33,876 nucleotides of DNA from Methylobacterium frigidaeris (GCF_022179185.1 NZ_BPQJ01000059.1:1-33876); one strand, 5' to 3'; counted from the first letter of the stretch, positions 1-8,928 are shown. Notes: generated by a model from the letters alone, not told the origin. Made by a program: numbers and translations.

Positions 1-375
1 GACGCCTCGAGCCTTCGCCAACCAAGCTGTCACAGCCCGAGAACTTGCATAGGCCACGGACCACAAACCGGGGCAGGACCATAGGATGATGCAGGCCCGG
101 AGCCCGAGGGACGCGGCGACGGCGAGCTGGCGGTCGAGATTCCAGGCGGAAATGTCCCCGCTCCTCAGGGCCGTCCGGGCTTTGTGGCTCGCCATCTCGG
201 TCGGGTACCGGCCGATCGACGGCATGCGCTCCACCGCCCGGGCGATCGCTTCGGGCGTGGCGGCCGCGAGGGCCGGGGCGAGCTGCGCGGCGAGGTCGGC
301 CCTGCAAACCTGCGTGACTTGGCTAATGGCTTCGAGGATGGTCGGCTTTGCGCCATCAGCGGACTTCAGTTCCGG
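1..375 (-). CDS. Unidentified partial reading frame running off the left edge
   Basis: An open frame runs on the minus strand from just after an in-frame TAA (376-378) to the window edge. Its first ~95 codons read like real protein: they are rich in Ala, Leu, Arg and Glu, and contain the segments ILEAISQVTQVCRADLAAQL and AVERMPSIGRYPTEMASHKA. There is no ATG, GTG or TTG in the first ~45 codons. The first usable ones are a GTG near 234 and an ATG at 225, both inside the protein-like part. The frame may therefore start late, use a rare start, or be the 3' remnant of a gene that lost its 5' end. I do not recognise the family. The 541-376 stretch between it and the ABC transporter shows nothing else I can support. 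Confidence 0.35.
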
Positions 376-541
376 TTAGGGAAATAGACGCTCGCCTCTC
401 GAGAGCGGACATTCCGACGTCGAGACACCGCGTCTTGGGGTTAGTAGCCAGTCTCTGGCACTCTCGGGGATCGACATCGAGATGCCACGCTTTCTGCTGC
501 TGTTGAGATCGGAACACGGCCGGCTCTGGGCCACCCTGATA

Positions 542-2338
542 TCAAGCTACGTCCATCACGACGTCGGCGGAGAGGCCCTCGGCCTGGAGCTCCCACATCT
601 GCGCGAACAGCCCGCCCGCCTCGCGTAAGTCGCGCACCGTACCGTCCTCGACGACTCGTCCCTCGCTGACGACGAGGATTTGGTCGAAGGCGGTGAGGGT
701 CGAGAGGCGGTGGGCCACCGCGATCACCGTGTGATCGCGCATCAGCCGCACGATCGCGCCCTGGATCGCCATCTCGGTCTCGGTATCGAGCGCCGAGGTC
801 GCCTCGTCGAGAAGCAGGATCGGCGCGGCCTTGAGGAGCGCGCGAGCGATGCCGATGCGCTGGCGCTGGCCGCCGGAGAGCCGGGTGCCGCGTTCCCCGA
901 CGACCGTAGCGTAGCCCTCCGGCAGGGCGCGCACGAAGCCGTCGCAGGACGCAGCGCGGGCGGCGGCGAAGACCTCCTCGTCGCTCGCCTCCGGCCTGGC
1001 GAAGCGGATGTTGTCCATCACCGAGCGGTGCAGCAGGCCGATCTCCTGCGGCACCACCGCCAGCACGTCGCGCAACGAGTCCTGGCGCACGCCCGCGATC
1101 GGCTGGCCGTCGATGCGGATCTCGCCGCTCTCGACATCATAGAGGCGCTGGAGCAGGTGCACGAGGGTCGACTTGCCGGCTCCCGACGGCCCGACGATGC
1201 CGACCTTCTGCCCGGCCGGAATCGTCAGCGTAACGCCATCGAGCACCGACCGGCCCACGCCGTACGAGAACGTGACCCGGTCGAGCGCGACGGCGCCGCC
1301 GCGGGGCACCAACGCCGGGGCGCCAGGTGCGTCGCACACGGTGACCGGCTTGGCGATCACCGCCAGCGTCTCCTCGATGAAGCCGAAATACTGCGCCACG
1401 TCGACGAGGGAGAGCGCCATGTCCTTCGACGAGTGGACGAGGCGCAGGGTCAGGCTCGCCACCACCACGACGCTGCCGGCGCTCACGTCGCCCCGGCTCC
1501 ACAGGTGGAGCGTCCAGGTCAGGATGCCGGCGGCGAGCAGCCAGAGTGCGACGTCGTGGATGAGGCGGGCCTTCTCAAGGTAGAGCCAGCTCCGGGCTTG
1601 CGCCGCGGCCTCGCGGCGAAACCCCGCCTCGAGCCGCGTCCGCTCGCGGGCCCGCGCCGAGAACGCCTTCACCGTCCACATGTTGGCGATGGTGTCGACG
1701 AGATCGCCCGCGATGCCGGCAGCCTCGCCCGAATAGGCCCGATGGATCGGCCGACCCCGCGCGCCGAACCGGATCAGCCCGGCGGTGACGACGAGGATCA
1801 GGGCGACCAGCGCCGCGGTGAGCCCGCGGTCGAGGCTCGCGAAGACGATCACCGCGCCGACGACGTCGACGACAGGCGGAATGATGCGCCAGACGAAGGT
1901 GTTGACCAGAGCACCGAAATTGCCGGCGGTTGCCGTGACCCGCTGGCCGAGCGAGCCCGCGAGGTTCTCGGCGAAGTAGCGCATCGACTGGGCGCTCAGG
2001 AAGTCGAACAGCTCGGTACGCAGGTCGATCCCGACCCCGACCGTGGCGCGGCAGGCGAGCCACCCGGTGAGGCGCGCGAGAAAAGCCTCGGCGGCGATCA
2101 GGACCAGGAACAGCGCGAGGGCGGAGAGCGCCGCGCCCTGGAAGCCCGGCGGCCCCGCCATCGCATCGACGAGGAATTTGAGGCCGACCTGCTGGCCGAC
2201 CCCGCAGGCCGCCGAGGCGACGACGAGCGCGAACAGGCTGCCGAAATGCCAGCGCCAGACGCGCATATGGTGCAGGACGAAGCGGCCGCCGCTCGCCAGA
2301 TGCGCCGGTCCGGTCTCCGGCTTCGTCTCAGGCCGCAT
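542..2338 (-). CDS. ABC transporter, fused permease and ATP-binding protein (exporter type)
   Basis: This 598-residue half-transporter has an N-terminal membrane domain (about residues 30-330, roughly six hydrophobic spans) and a C-terminal nucleotide-binding domain. The Walker A motif GPSGAGKST lies near residue 383, the signature LSGGQRQRIG near 486, Walker B ILLLDEATSALD near 505, followed by the H-loop AVAHRLSTL. This layout is that of MsbA/MdlB-type exporters, which work as dimers in the inner membrane. I chose ATG 2338 because the transporter homology starts there. The frame stays open upstream to 2701, but that part is low-complexity, Arg-rich shadow sequence of the next gene. The start overlaps the stop of the glycosidase-like gene by 11 bases, so the two are probably translationally coupled. 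From context, the substrate may be the glycan or glycolipid made by the neighbouring sugar genes. That is inference; the sequence does not fix the substrate. Confidence 0.9.
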   Translation of the reverse strand: MRPETKPETGPAHLASGGRFVLHHMRVWRWHFGSLFALVVASAACGVGQQVGLKFLVDAMAGPPGFQGAALSALALFLVLIAAEAFLARLTGWLACRATVGVGIDLRTELFDFLSAQSMRYFAENLAGSLGQRVTATAGNFGALVNTFVWRIIPPVVDVVGAVIVFASLDRGLTAALVALILVVTAGLIRFGARGRPIHRAYSGEAAGIAGDLVDTIANMWTVKAFSARARERTRLEAGFRREAAAQARSWLYLEKARLIHDVALWLLAAGILTWTLHLWSRGDVSAGSVVVVASLTLRLVHSSKDMALSLVDVAQYFGFIEETLAVIAKPVTVCDAPGAPALVPRGGAVALDRVTFSYGVGRSVLDGVTLTIPAGQKVGIVGPSGAGKSTLVHLLQRLYDVESGEIRIDGQPIAGVRQDSLRDVLAVVPQEIGLLHRSVMDNIRFARPEASDEEVFAAARAASCDGFVRALPEGYATVVGERGTRLSGGQRQRIGIARALLKAAPILLLDEATSALDTETEMAIQGAIVRLMRDHTVIAVAHRLSTLTAFDQILVVSEGRVVEDGTVRDLREAGGLFAQMWELQAEGLSADVVMDVA

Positions 2339-3455
2339 CGCCGTCACCTTCCGCCGCGAAGCGGGCTCGTTGCGCGCCGAGTTCCTCCGCCAGAGGCCGG
2401 TCGAGGCCGCGGCGCCCGGTCGGATCATGCGTGTGGAACAGCCCGACCGCGCAGGGGCGGTCGTTGTCCCAGCCCGGATAGTCGAGGATCGGGTAGAGGC
2501 AGATCCCGAGAACCGGCACCCCGGCCGCCCGCGCCGCCCGGACCTCGCCGCAGACGTAATGCAGCCAGGCCGCCTTCGCGGTACCCTCCGCCCCGGTCTC
2601 GGCGACGAGGAGCGGCCGGCCGTAGCGCGCATGGACCTCGGCGAGCATCTCCCTGAACGGCCGGTACGCGTTGTGGCCGAGGGGAATCGTCGAGCCGCCA
2701 TGGACCCACTGGTTGTCGGGGTAGAAGTTGACGCCGACGACGTCGAGGAAATCGGGGCCGCCGTCGAGCTCGGGAGCGAGGCGTCCGCCCACCATGTCGA
2801 GGGCCTCGTACTGCACCTCCCGGTACGCCGCAGCCGCGGCCTCGCTCTCCGGATCCCCGACGACGTGGATCGCCGGCTCGGCGTGGAGGAAGCGAGCAGT
2901 CGGCTCGACCGCCCGCACCGCCCGCATGCCTGCGAGGGACGCCCGCACGAGCTGGCGCTTGAGCGCAGCCCCCTGCCCGGTGGCGAGAGGGCCGATGCGG
3001 CCGACCTCGGCCCCGGCCCAGGCGAAGTAGGAGATCTCGTTGACGGGACAGAAGAACGGGCTTTCGCCGGACGCCGCCCGCACCTGCCGCGCTGCCGCCG
3101 CCGCGAAGGCGGCGAAGCGGGTCACGAAGGTGTCCGACCAGATGTCCAGATCGTCGGGCCAACCGTAATGGCATAGGTCCCACACTACCTGGATTCCGGC
3201 CTCGGCGGCGGCCTCGATCATCGGCAGGGCGCTCGACCAGTCGTAGCGGCCGGGCGCCGTCTCGATCCGGTGCCAGCGCAAGCCGTCGCGGGCGGCCCGG
3301 ATTCCGTGGGCTGCGAGCGCGCGGTAATCGGCGAGCGCGTGGACGTCGTGGCCGGTGGCGGCGAGGAGGTCGAGCCGGCGGCCATCGGCGCGGCGCTGGG
3401 TGGAGCATTCGAAACCGGCGAGGAAGACGCTCCGGAACGGGGACGCGACGCTCAT
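2328..3455 (-). CDS. Glycoside-hydrolase-like protein (clan GH-A type, beta-glucosidase-like)
   Basis: This 375-residue protein has a TIM-barrel glycosidase look. The probable acid/base Glu140 is in PVNEISYFAW, and the probable nucleophile Glu286 is in LLVAETGAEG, near the ends of strands 4 and 7 as expected for clan GH-A. The segments RDGLRWHRIE (about 56-65) and VVGVNFYPDN (about 239-248) also fit GH1-like barrels. There is no signal peptide, so it probably acts in the cytoplasm. ATG 3455 overlaps the upstream fusion gene's stop by 4 bases (ATGA), and its own stop overlaps the ABC exporter start by 11 bases. The substrate is unknown. It could hydrolyse or transglycosylate an intermediate of the glycan built by this locus. 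A structural role is possible, but both catalytic Glu residues are present. Confidence 0.82.
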   Translation of the reverse strand: MSVASPFRSVFLAGFECSTQRRADGRRLDLLAATGHDVHALADYRALAAHGIRAARDGLRWHRIETAPGRYDWSSALPMIEAAAEAGIQVVWDLCHYGWPDDLDIWSDTFVTRFAAFAAAAARQVRAASGESPFFCPVNEISYFAWAGAEVGRIGPLATGQGAALKRQLVRASLAGMRAVRAVEPTARFLHAEPAIHVVGDPESEAAAAAYREVQYEALDMVGGRLAPELDGGPDFLDVVGVNFYPDNQWVHGGSTIPLGHNAYRPFREMLAEVHARYGRPLLVAETGAEGTAKAAWLHYVCGEVRAARAAGVPVLGICLYPILDYPGWDNDRPCAVGLFHTHDPTGRRGLDRPLAEELGAQRARFAAEGDGDAA

Positions 3456-5659
3456 TCGGCGGCGAGCCTCCCGGGGACGCGCGGGCGGCAGGCCGCAACG
3501 AAGCGCGCGACCGCGTCGTCGAGGGGCGGCATCAGCCGGCCCCTAGCGCTGGCGAGCGCGGTGTTGCGCCCGCCTTCCGGCTCCGGCGAGACGGGTCGCT
3601 GCAGGCCGGCCGCCCGGGCGAGGCGGGCGGCGAAGACGGCCAAGCTCGTCTCGCCGGCATTGACGAGGTGCCAGGGACCGCTCTCGCCGTCGATGAGGAG
3701 GTCGAGGGCGGTGTGGACGAGGTCGGGCAGGTAGGTCGGCGAGACGATCTCCGCCCGCGGGAAGCTCCGGCTGAACCCCTCGGCGAGATCCGCCAGGATG
3801 CGTCCGGCCTCGTCGCTGCCATCGTCGAGGCCGAAGACCAGGCTGGTGCGAGCGATGAGTGTCCGCGGATGCGCCGACAGGATGCCCGCCTCCCGCTCGG
3901 CCTCGCTCATCCCGTAGGGGCCGGCCGGCCGCAGGAAGTCGCTCTCGAGGGCAGGCCGCCCGAGCCGGCCGTCGAAGACGAGGTCGGACGAGAAGGCGAC
4001 GAGCGGCAGGCCGGCCCGGGCGCAGAGCCCGGCGATGCGCCCGCCCGCCCGGACGTCGGCCCGGAAGGTCCCGCCAGGATAGCGCTTGGCCGAAGCGGCC
4101 GTGGCCAGGGATGTGGCATCGATCACCGCCCAGGCCCGCCCCTCAGCGAGGAGCGTGGTGAGCGCCTCCTCGTCGACGAGGCGGGACGCGAGGCCGCGCG
4201 CCGTGCAGATCCGCCCGATCACCGCGCCGTAGGGACCGACCCCTGCCAGGATGGCGATGCAGGCACCCGGAATGGCGTCGGTGGCGGGCGGTGCCGGCAG
4301 CAGGCTGCTCTCCGTCGCTTCCCGCTCCTGGGTATAGAAGCGATCGGCCCGGCCCCACCAGCCCGGCGCGGCGAGGACCGGGTGGCGCATCCGTCCGGTC
4401 CTTACGAGGTCCTGCGCGGCGCGGCCGAGCGCCGTGAGCCGTGGTTCGGGGCTCCGGATATCGAAGGCGCCGGGCTCGTAATGGCCCTTCCGGCTCAGGA
4501 GGAGCGAGTTCCAGTCCATCGCCCCGAACAGGGACCAGAGCGTCACGGCCTGGACCGGCACCCCCGCCTTGTGCACGTCGCGCGCCGCGTCCCAGACCGC
4601 GGCCAGCCAGCGCAGCTGGTCGTCGCGCGTGCAGCCGTGGTGCACCTCCGTGACCGCGAGGGGCCGGCGGTAGCGCTCCCAGACCTCGGTCAGGCGCGCC
4701 CTCGGCCCGGTGAGCCCGGCGAGGTGGCGGATCCGCACCGCCTCGGCATCGGCGTAGCGCCGCTGCCCGTCGCCGCCGTGGAGATGCGACGGGTAGGCTC
4801 CGCGCGCTTCGTCGAGGTAGCGCTCGCTCGTCAGGTAGTGGTTGACCCCGATCACGTCCGGGCAGGCCTCGCCGCCGAGGAAGTCGTCGAGGTCCGACGG
4901 CGCGACCCCGGCGGCGCGCAGGCGCGCGTGCCAGGGATGCGCCGGATCGACCCGGCCGCAGAGGAGATCGAGACTGAGCCAGCGCCGCTCGTTCTCGTAG
5001 GCCGCTTGGCCCGCGAGCGCCGGCGTGCTGAAGGTCTTGCCGACATCCTCGGTCTGGATCAGTCGCGCCGCGGGCGTGACGGCGCGGATCGCCCGCATGG
5101 CGAGCAGCGTCGCCCGGCACTGATTGACCACCATGCGCAGGAAGGCGTCCTCGCTGCGGGCGTGCGGGTACCAGTGGCCGTAGAGCCCGGCGAAGCGGGC
5201 GGTGGTGAGCGGCTCGTTGACCGGCGTGAAGGCGGTGATCCAAGGGTAGCGCGCGGCGACGCGCCCGGCATGCCGGGCAAGCCCGTGCGGGAAGCCGGGA
5301 TCGAGGAGGTTCGTGTAGAGCGGCCCGCTGCCGTGATGGACGAGGCCGACGACCGGCGCAAGGCCGAGGCGGCGCAGCCGAGCCAGGCGGTCGTCGTGCC
5401 AGGTCCAGTCGCAGACATCGGGATCCTCCGGCGCAACCGACTCCCACAGGACCGGGTAGCGCAGGGTGGTGAGGCCAAGGGAAGCGACGCGGTCGAGGTC
5501 GTCCGGGCGGTCGCGGTGGCCGGTCTCGGCGATCTGATCGCGCCAAGCGTCACCCACCCGCACGATGCTGCACTCGACGCCACCCCAGAGTTCCAGCATT
5601 CCGTCGCGCCCCGCCGCCTCACCCGCTCTGCAACCGGCACAAGCCTCTCCCTTTGGCAT
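3452..5659 (-). CDS. GH1-like glycosidase fused to an RmlD-like SDR sugar-nucleotide domain
   Basis: This is a two-domain protein of about 735 residues. Residues ~23-420 form a GH1-like barrel (ELWGGVECSIVRVGD at its start) with both catalytic glutamates: Glu149 in TPVNEP and Glu338 in LAVTEVHHG. Residues ~465-725 resemble RmlD/dTDP-4-dehydrorhamnose-reductase-type SDRs, with a dinucleotide loop GVGPYG (473-478), FSSDLVFDG, and a PAGPYGMSEAE segment. In typical RmlD the last is YxxxK; here the Lys position is Glu586, so reductase activity is doubtful. Start choice is uncertain. ATG 5659 is used here; a GTG at 5677 and an ATG at 5599 (just before the conserved ELWGG) are in frame. It is the first gene of the minus operon, overlapping the next start by 4 bases, and is divergent from a glycosyltransferase. 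Confidence 0.85.
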   Translation of the reverse strand: MPKGEACAGCRAGEAAGRDGMLELWGGVECSIVRVGDAWRDQIAETGHRDRPDDLDRVASLGLTTLRYPVLWESVAPEDPDVCDWTWHDDRLARLRRLGLAPVVGLVHHGSGPLYTNLLDPGFPHGLARHAGRVAARYPWITAFTPVNEPLTTARFAGLYGHWYPHARSEDAFLRMVVNQCRATLLAMRAIRAVTPAARLIQTEDVGKTFSTPALAGQAAYENERRWLSLDLLCGRVDPAHPWHARLRAAGVAPSDLDDFLGGEACPDVIGVNHYLTSERYLDEARGAYPSHLHGGDGQRRYADAEAVRIRHLAGLTGPRARLTEVWERYRRPLAVTEVHHGCTRDDQLRWLAAVWDAARDVHKAGVPVQAVTLWSLFGAMDWNSLLLSRKGHYEPGAFDIRSPEPRLTALGRAAQDLVRTGRMRHPVLAAPGWWGRADRFYTQEREATESSLLPAPPATDAIPGACIAILAGVGPYGAVIGRICTARGLASRLVDEEALTTLLAEGRAWAVIDATSLATAASAKRYPGGTFRADVRAGGRIAGLCARAGLPLVAFSSDLVFDGRLGRPALESDFLRPAGPYGMSEAEREAGILSAHPRTLIARTSLVFGLDDGSDEAGRILADLAEGFSRSFPRAEIVSPTYLPDLVHTALDLLIDGESGPWHLVNAGETSLAVFAARLARAAGLQRPVSPEPEGGRNTALASARGRLMPPLDDAVARFVAACRPRVPGRLAAE

Positions 5660-5860
5660 CGTTCCGGACCGTCGCACGCCTGTTGTTTGGGATTAGCACA
5701 AGTTAAAGATCAGCGCATGGGCCGGCTTCCCGGTCGAAAAGGCAAATAATGACATTAACATGTGCTTGCTATTGGCGTGAAATATAATCGGCCGTGCGAG
5801 AACGTTCGAAGATATCTGACGTTGGTCGGTTCAATTGCCCACTCGCATGAAGGGTAGAGT
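5660..5860. promoter_or_regulatory. Divergent intergenic region, probable bidirectional promoter
   Basis: About 200 bases separate the two divergent sugar operons. The part from 5690 to 5790 is clearly richer in A and T than the flanking genes. A TATAAT hexamer at 5783-5788 faces the glycosyltransferase 73 bases upstream of its GTG start. I see no convincing -35 box at standard spacing: TTGCTA at 5766-5771 is too close and TTAACA at 5755-5760 too far. Transcription in both directions must start here if the operons are read as drawn, but no exact promoter is established. Confidence 0.4.
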
Positions 5861-7129
5861 GTGAAAGACACGCACGCGATCGGCGGCGCACACCATGCCG
5901 ACCAACGCCGCAGCCCGCCTCATGGCCGCGGCCAGACCCATCCTGAGGACCACGACCGTCCCTCCTCCGTGATCGTCGTCGACGTACCGCCCCGCCCGCT
6001 CCTGGTCTGCTTCTCGCACCTGCGCTGGAGCTTCGTCTGGCAGCGCCCGCAGCACCTGCTCAGCCGTGCCGCACGACATTTCGACGTCCTCTTCATCGAG
6101 GAGCCGGTCTTCGAACCGGCAGAGTCCCCCCGGCTGCGGGTCGAGGCGGTGGCACCCGGTATCGCCGTCGCGGTGCCGGTGCTGCCGCAGAGCCGCATTT
6201 ACGCGGCGGACTGGATCCAGGCGCGGATGATCCGCGACTACCTGCAGAGATGGGACAGCGAGACGCGGGTGTTCTGGTACTACACGCCGGCCGCGCTCGG
6301 TGTCTCGGGGGATCTCGCCCGCGACCTCACCGTCTACGACAATATGGACGAGCTGTCGGCCTTCCGTGGCGCGTCGCCGGACCTCGTCGCGCAGGAGGCC
6401 GAACTACTCACGCAGGCCAATCTCGTCTTCACCGGCGGGCGCAGCCTCTACGAGGCCAAGCGCGGGGCGCATCCGTCCATCCACTGCTTCCCGTCCTCCG
6501 TGGATGCGGCGCATTTCGCCAGGGCGCGGGAGGCGGGGCCGGACCCGGACGATCAGGCCGCGATCCCGCACCCGCGCATCGGCTTCTTCGGCGTCATCGA
6601 CGAGCGGCTCGACCGCGACCTCCTGGCCGCGACCGCCGACCTGAAGCCGGACTGGCACTTCGTGATGATCGGCCCGGTGGTGAAGATCGAGCCCGAGAGC
6701 CTGCCGCATCGGGAAAACATCCACTGGCTCGGGCCGAAGCCCTACGGACAGCTGCCCGACTACCTGCGCCACTGGGACCTCGGGCTGATGCCGTTCGCCC
6801 TCAACGAGGCGACCCGGTTCATCAGCCCGACGAAGACGCCCGAATTCCTGGCGGCGGGCCTGCGCGTGATCTCGACTCCGATCGTCGACGTGCTGCGGGA
6901 CTACGGCGAGGCTGGCCTCGTGGCGATCGCCGAGACGTCGGCGAGCGTCGCCCTGTCGATCGATGCCCTGCACGCCGAGCCACTGGCGGCCTGGCGCGAG
7001 CGGGTCGACCGCCACCTCGCGCACAACTCCTGGGACCGGACCTGGGACGCGATGCACGCGCTCCTGCGCGAGGGGCTGCGGCAGGACGAGGCCCCGCTTC
7101 TCCTGGCGCACATGCCCACCCCGGCCTGA
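5861..7129 (+). CDS. Glycosyltransferase, GT-B fold (family 1/4-like)
   Basis: This 422-residue protein has no signal peptide. The conserved part starts at about residue 45 with RPLLVCFSHLRWSFVWQRPQ, a start typical of GT-B transferases related to TuaH-like enzymes. The C-terminal nucleotide-sugar-binding half holds IGFFGVIDERLDRDLL (~245-260), HFVMIGPVVKI, NIHWLGPKPYGQLPDYL and the donor-site region LMPFALNEATRFISPTKTPEFLAAG (~325-350, quoted only to locate it). The start is GTG 5861, preceded by an AGGGTAGAGT stretch as a weak ribosome binding site. The first ~40 residues are poorly conserved, so a later start is possible. UDP-galactopyranose mutase follows 34 bases downstream, so the donor may be UDP-galactofuranose. 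That pairing is inference; the fold is clear. Confidence 0.85.
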   Translation: MKDTHAIGGAHHADQRRSPPHGRGQTHPEDHDRPSSVIVVDVPPRPLLVCFSHLRWSFVWQRPQHLLSRAARHFDVLFIEEPVFEPAESPRLRVEAVAPGIAVAVPVLPQSRIYAADWIQARMIRDYLQRWDSETRVFWYYTPAALGVSGDLARDLTVYDNMDELSAFRGASPDLVAQEAELLTQANLVFTGGRSLYEAKRGAHPSIHCFPSSVDAAHFARAREAGPDPDDQAAIPHPRIGFFGVIDERLDRDLLAATADLKPDWHFVMIGPVVKIEPESLPHRENIHWLGPKPYGQLPDYLRHWDLGLMPFALNEATRFISPTKTPEFLAAGLRVISTPIVDVLRDYGEAGLVAIAETSASVALSIDALHAEPLAAWRERVDRHLAHNSWDRTWDAMHALLREGLRQDEAPLLLAHMPTPA

Positions 7130-7163
7130 TCCCCTTCTTTCTGCACCCGAGAGGTCCCGAGAC

Positions 7164-8324
7164 ATGTACGATTGGCTGATCGTGGGCGCAGGTTTCGCCG
7201 GCAGCGTGCTGGCCGAGCGCCTGGCGCGCCGGCGCGGCGAGCGCGTCCTCCTCGTCGACCGCCGGCCGCATGTCGGCGGCAACGCCTACGACCGGCTCGA
7301 CGAGGCGGGCGTGCTGATCCACCAGTACGGGCCGCACATCTTCCACACCAATTCCGAGGCGATCGTCGATTACCTGTCGGCTTTCACCGCCTGGCGCCCC
7401 TACGAGCACCGGGTGCTGGCGATGGTCGACGGGATGCAGGTGCCGATCCCGATCAACCTCGACACGATCAACCGCCTCTACGGCCTGTCGCTGACCTCCG
7501 AGGAACTCGAGGCGTGGTTTGCCGCGCGGGCCGAGCCGGTGGCCGACATTCGGACCTCCGAGGACGTGGTGGTGTCGGCGATCGGCCGCGAACTCTACGA
7601 AAAATTCTTTCGCGGCTACACCCGCAAGCAATGGGGGCTCGATCCCTCCGAGCTCGACCGCCAGGTCACCGCCCGGGTGCCGACCCGCACCAATCGCGAC
7701 GAGCGCTACTTCACCGACACGTTCCAGGCCATGCCGGCCCAGGGCTATACGCGGATGTTCGAGCGGATGCTCGACCACCCCAACATCCACGTGATGACGA
7801 ACGCCGATTTTCGCGATCTGCGCGAGGTGATCCCGCATCGCCGGGTGATCTATACCGGGCCGATCGACGAGTATTTCGATTTCCGCTTCGGCCGGTTGCC
7901 CTATCGCTCGCTGCGCTTCGTGCACGTGACCCGGGATGTGGCCCAGCATCAGCCGGTCGCGGTGGTGAACTATCCCCAGACCGAGGCCTATACCCGCATC
8001 ACCGAGTACAAGCACCTGACCGGTCAGGAGCATCCGAAGACCTCGCTCACCTACGAGTATCCGAGCGCCGAGGGCGACCCCTACTATCCCGTGCCGCGGC
8101 CGGAGAACCAGGCCCTGTTCAAGCGCTATGAGCGCCTTGCGCGGGCGGAAACCGACGTCTGGTTCGTCGGCCGGCTCGCGACCTACCGCTACTACAACAT
8201 GGACCAGATCGTCGGGCAGGCGCTCTCCGCCTTCCGGCGCATCGATACCCAGCTCGGGCGGCCCGCCCCGGCGCGCCCGGCCGCGACGCCCGCCGCGACC
8301 AGCCCGTCGCTGGCCGCCGGCTGA
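7164..8324 (+). CDS. glf: UDP-galactopyranose mutase
   Basis: This 386-residue flavoenzyme interconverts UDP-galactopyranose and UDP-galactofuranose, the activated donor for Galf-containing surface glycans. The FAD-binding Rossmann motif GAGFAG is at residues 8-13, followed by the Glf hallmarks GPHIFHTNSE, a TRKQWGLDPSEL segment, GDPYYPVPRPEN, and the C-terminal LATYRYYNMDQ that closes the flavin and substrate site. Length matches the family (about 370-400). ATG 7164 is chosen because GAGG lies about 9 bases upstream and the Rossmann strand starts right after. The frame is open further upstream, but that part overlaps the glycosyltransferase and is not protein-like. The last ~25 residues are an Ala/Pro-rich tail. 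It is probably co-transcribed with the upstream glycosyltransferase. Confidence 0.95.
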   Translation: MYDWLIVGAGFAGSVLAERLARRRGERVLLVDRRPHVGGNAYDRLDEAGVLIHQYGPHIFHTNSEAIVDYLSAFTAWRPYEHRVLAMVDGMQVPIPINLDTINRLYGLSLTSEELEAWFAARAEPVADIRTSEDVVVSAIGRELYEKFFRGYTRKQWGLDPSELDRQVTARVPTRTNRDERYFTDTFQAMPAQGYTRMFERMLDHPNIHVMTNADFRDLREVIPHRRVIYTGPIDEYFDFRFGRLPYRSLRFVHVTRDVAQHQPVAVVNYPQTEAYTRITEYKHLTGQEHPKTSLTYEYPSAEGDPYYPVPRPENQALFKRYERLARAETDVWFVGRLATYRYYNMDQIVGQALSAFRRIDTQLGRPAPARPAATPAATSPSLAAG

Positions 8325-8433
8325 ACACCATTACGGTCACGACACCGAAACACCCCGACGCGAGGCGCGGTCGCGCCGGAACGTCCGTCCGACCTGACGT
8401 TGTCCGACACGCCGGCCATCCCCCGGAGGATTC

Positions 8434-8928
8434 ATGACCGACAGCGCCGTGACCCGTCGTGCCGCGACGGACCGAGCCCCGGAGCCCGGCAATCCGCCCT
8501 CGACGGCGAAGATCGCCGGGCATCCGCTTCACCCGATGCTGGTGCCGTTCCCGATCGTCTGCTTCGTCGGGGCCTTCGCCACCGACCTCGCCTACTGGCG
8601 CACCGCCGACATGCAATGGGCGAACTTCTCGGCCTGGCTGCTCGCCGCCGGGCTGGTCTTCGGGGTGCTGGCGGCGCTCGCCGGCCTCACCGACTTCCTC
8701 GGCCACCGCCGCGTGCGGGCGCAGAAGCCGGCCTGGGCGCACATGCTCGGCAACGTCCTGGTTCTCGGCCTGTCGCTGGTCAACGCCTTCGTGCACAGCC
8801 GCGACGGCTGGACCTCGGTGGTGCCGACGGGGCTGATCCTGTCGGGCCTCGTGGTGCTGATCCTGTGCGTCACCGGCTGGCTCGGCTGGGCGATGGTCTA
8901 CCGCCACCGCGTCGGAGTGGCCTCATGA
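8434..8928 (+). CDS. DUF2231 domain membrane protein
   Basis: This 164-residue integral membrane protein has about four hydrophobic spans, around residues 35-55, 65-85, 100-120 and 130-150. The N-terminal signature GHPLHPMLVPFPIV with its paired HP motifs is typical of DUF2231. A strong ribosome binding site, GGAGGA, lies at 8425-8430, three bases before ATG 8434. Its stop overlaps the ATG of the sugar dehydrogenase (ATGA at 8925-8928). In related bacteria this domain often sits beside sorbosone-dehydrogenase-like proteins or c-type cytochromes. A role as membrane anchor or electron-transfer partner is plausible but unproven. Confidence 0.85.
   Translation: MTDSAVTRRAATDRAPEPGNPPSTAKIAGHPLHPMLVPFPIVCFVGAFATDLAYWRTADMQWANFSAWLLAAGLVFGVLAALAGLTDFLGHRRVRAQKPAWAHMLGNVLVLGLSLVNAFVHSRDGWTSVVPTGLILSGLVVLILCVTGWLGWAMVYRHRVGVAS

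Noticed and set aside
2339..2701. N-terminal extension of the ABC exporter
   Set aside because: Low-complexity Arg/Ser/Pro sequence overlapping the glycosidase gene; transporter homology starts at ATG 2338.
680..3176. Long plus-strand open frames opposite the ABC exporter and glycosidase-like genes
   Set aside because: Arg/Asp/His-rich shadow translations of strongly supported minus-strand genes; no domains or start signals.
3668..5749. 693-residue plus-strand frame opposite the GH1-RmlD fusion
   Set aside because: Composition is that of an antisense frame in GC-rich DNA; the minus gene has clear catalytic motifs.
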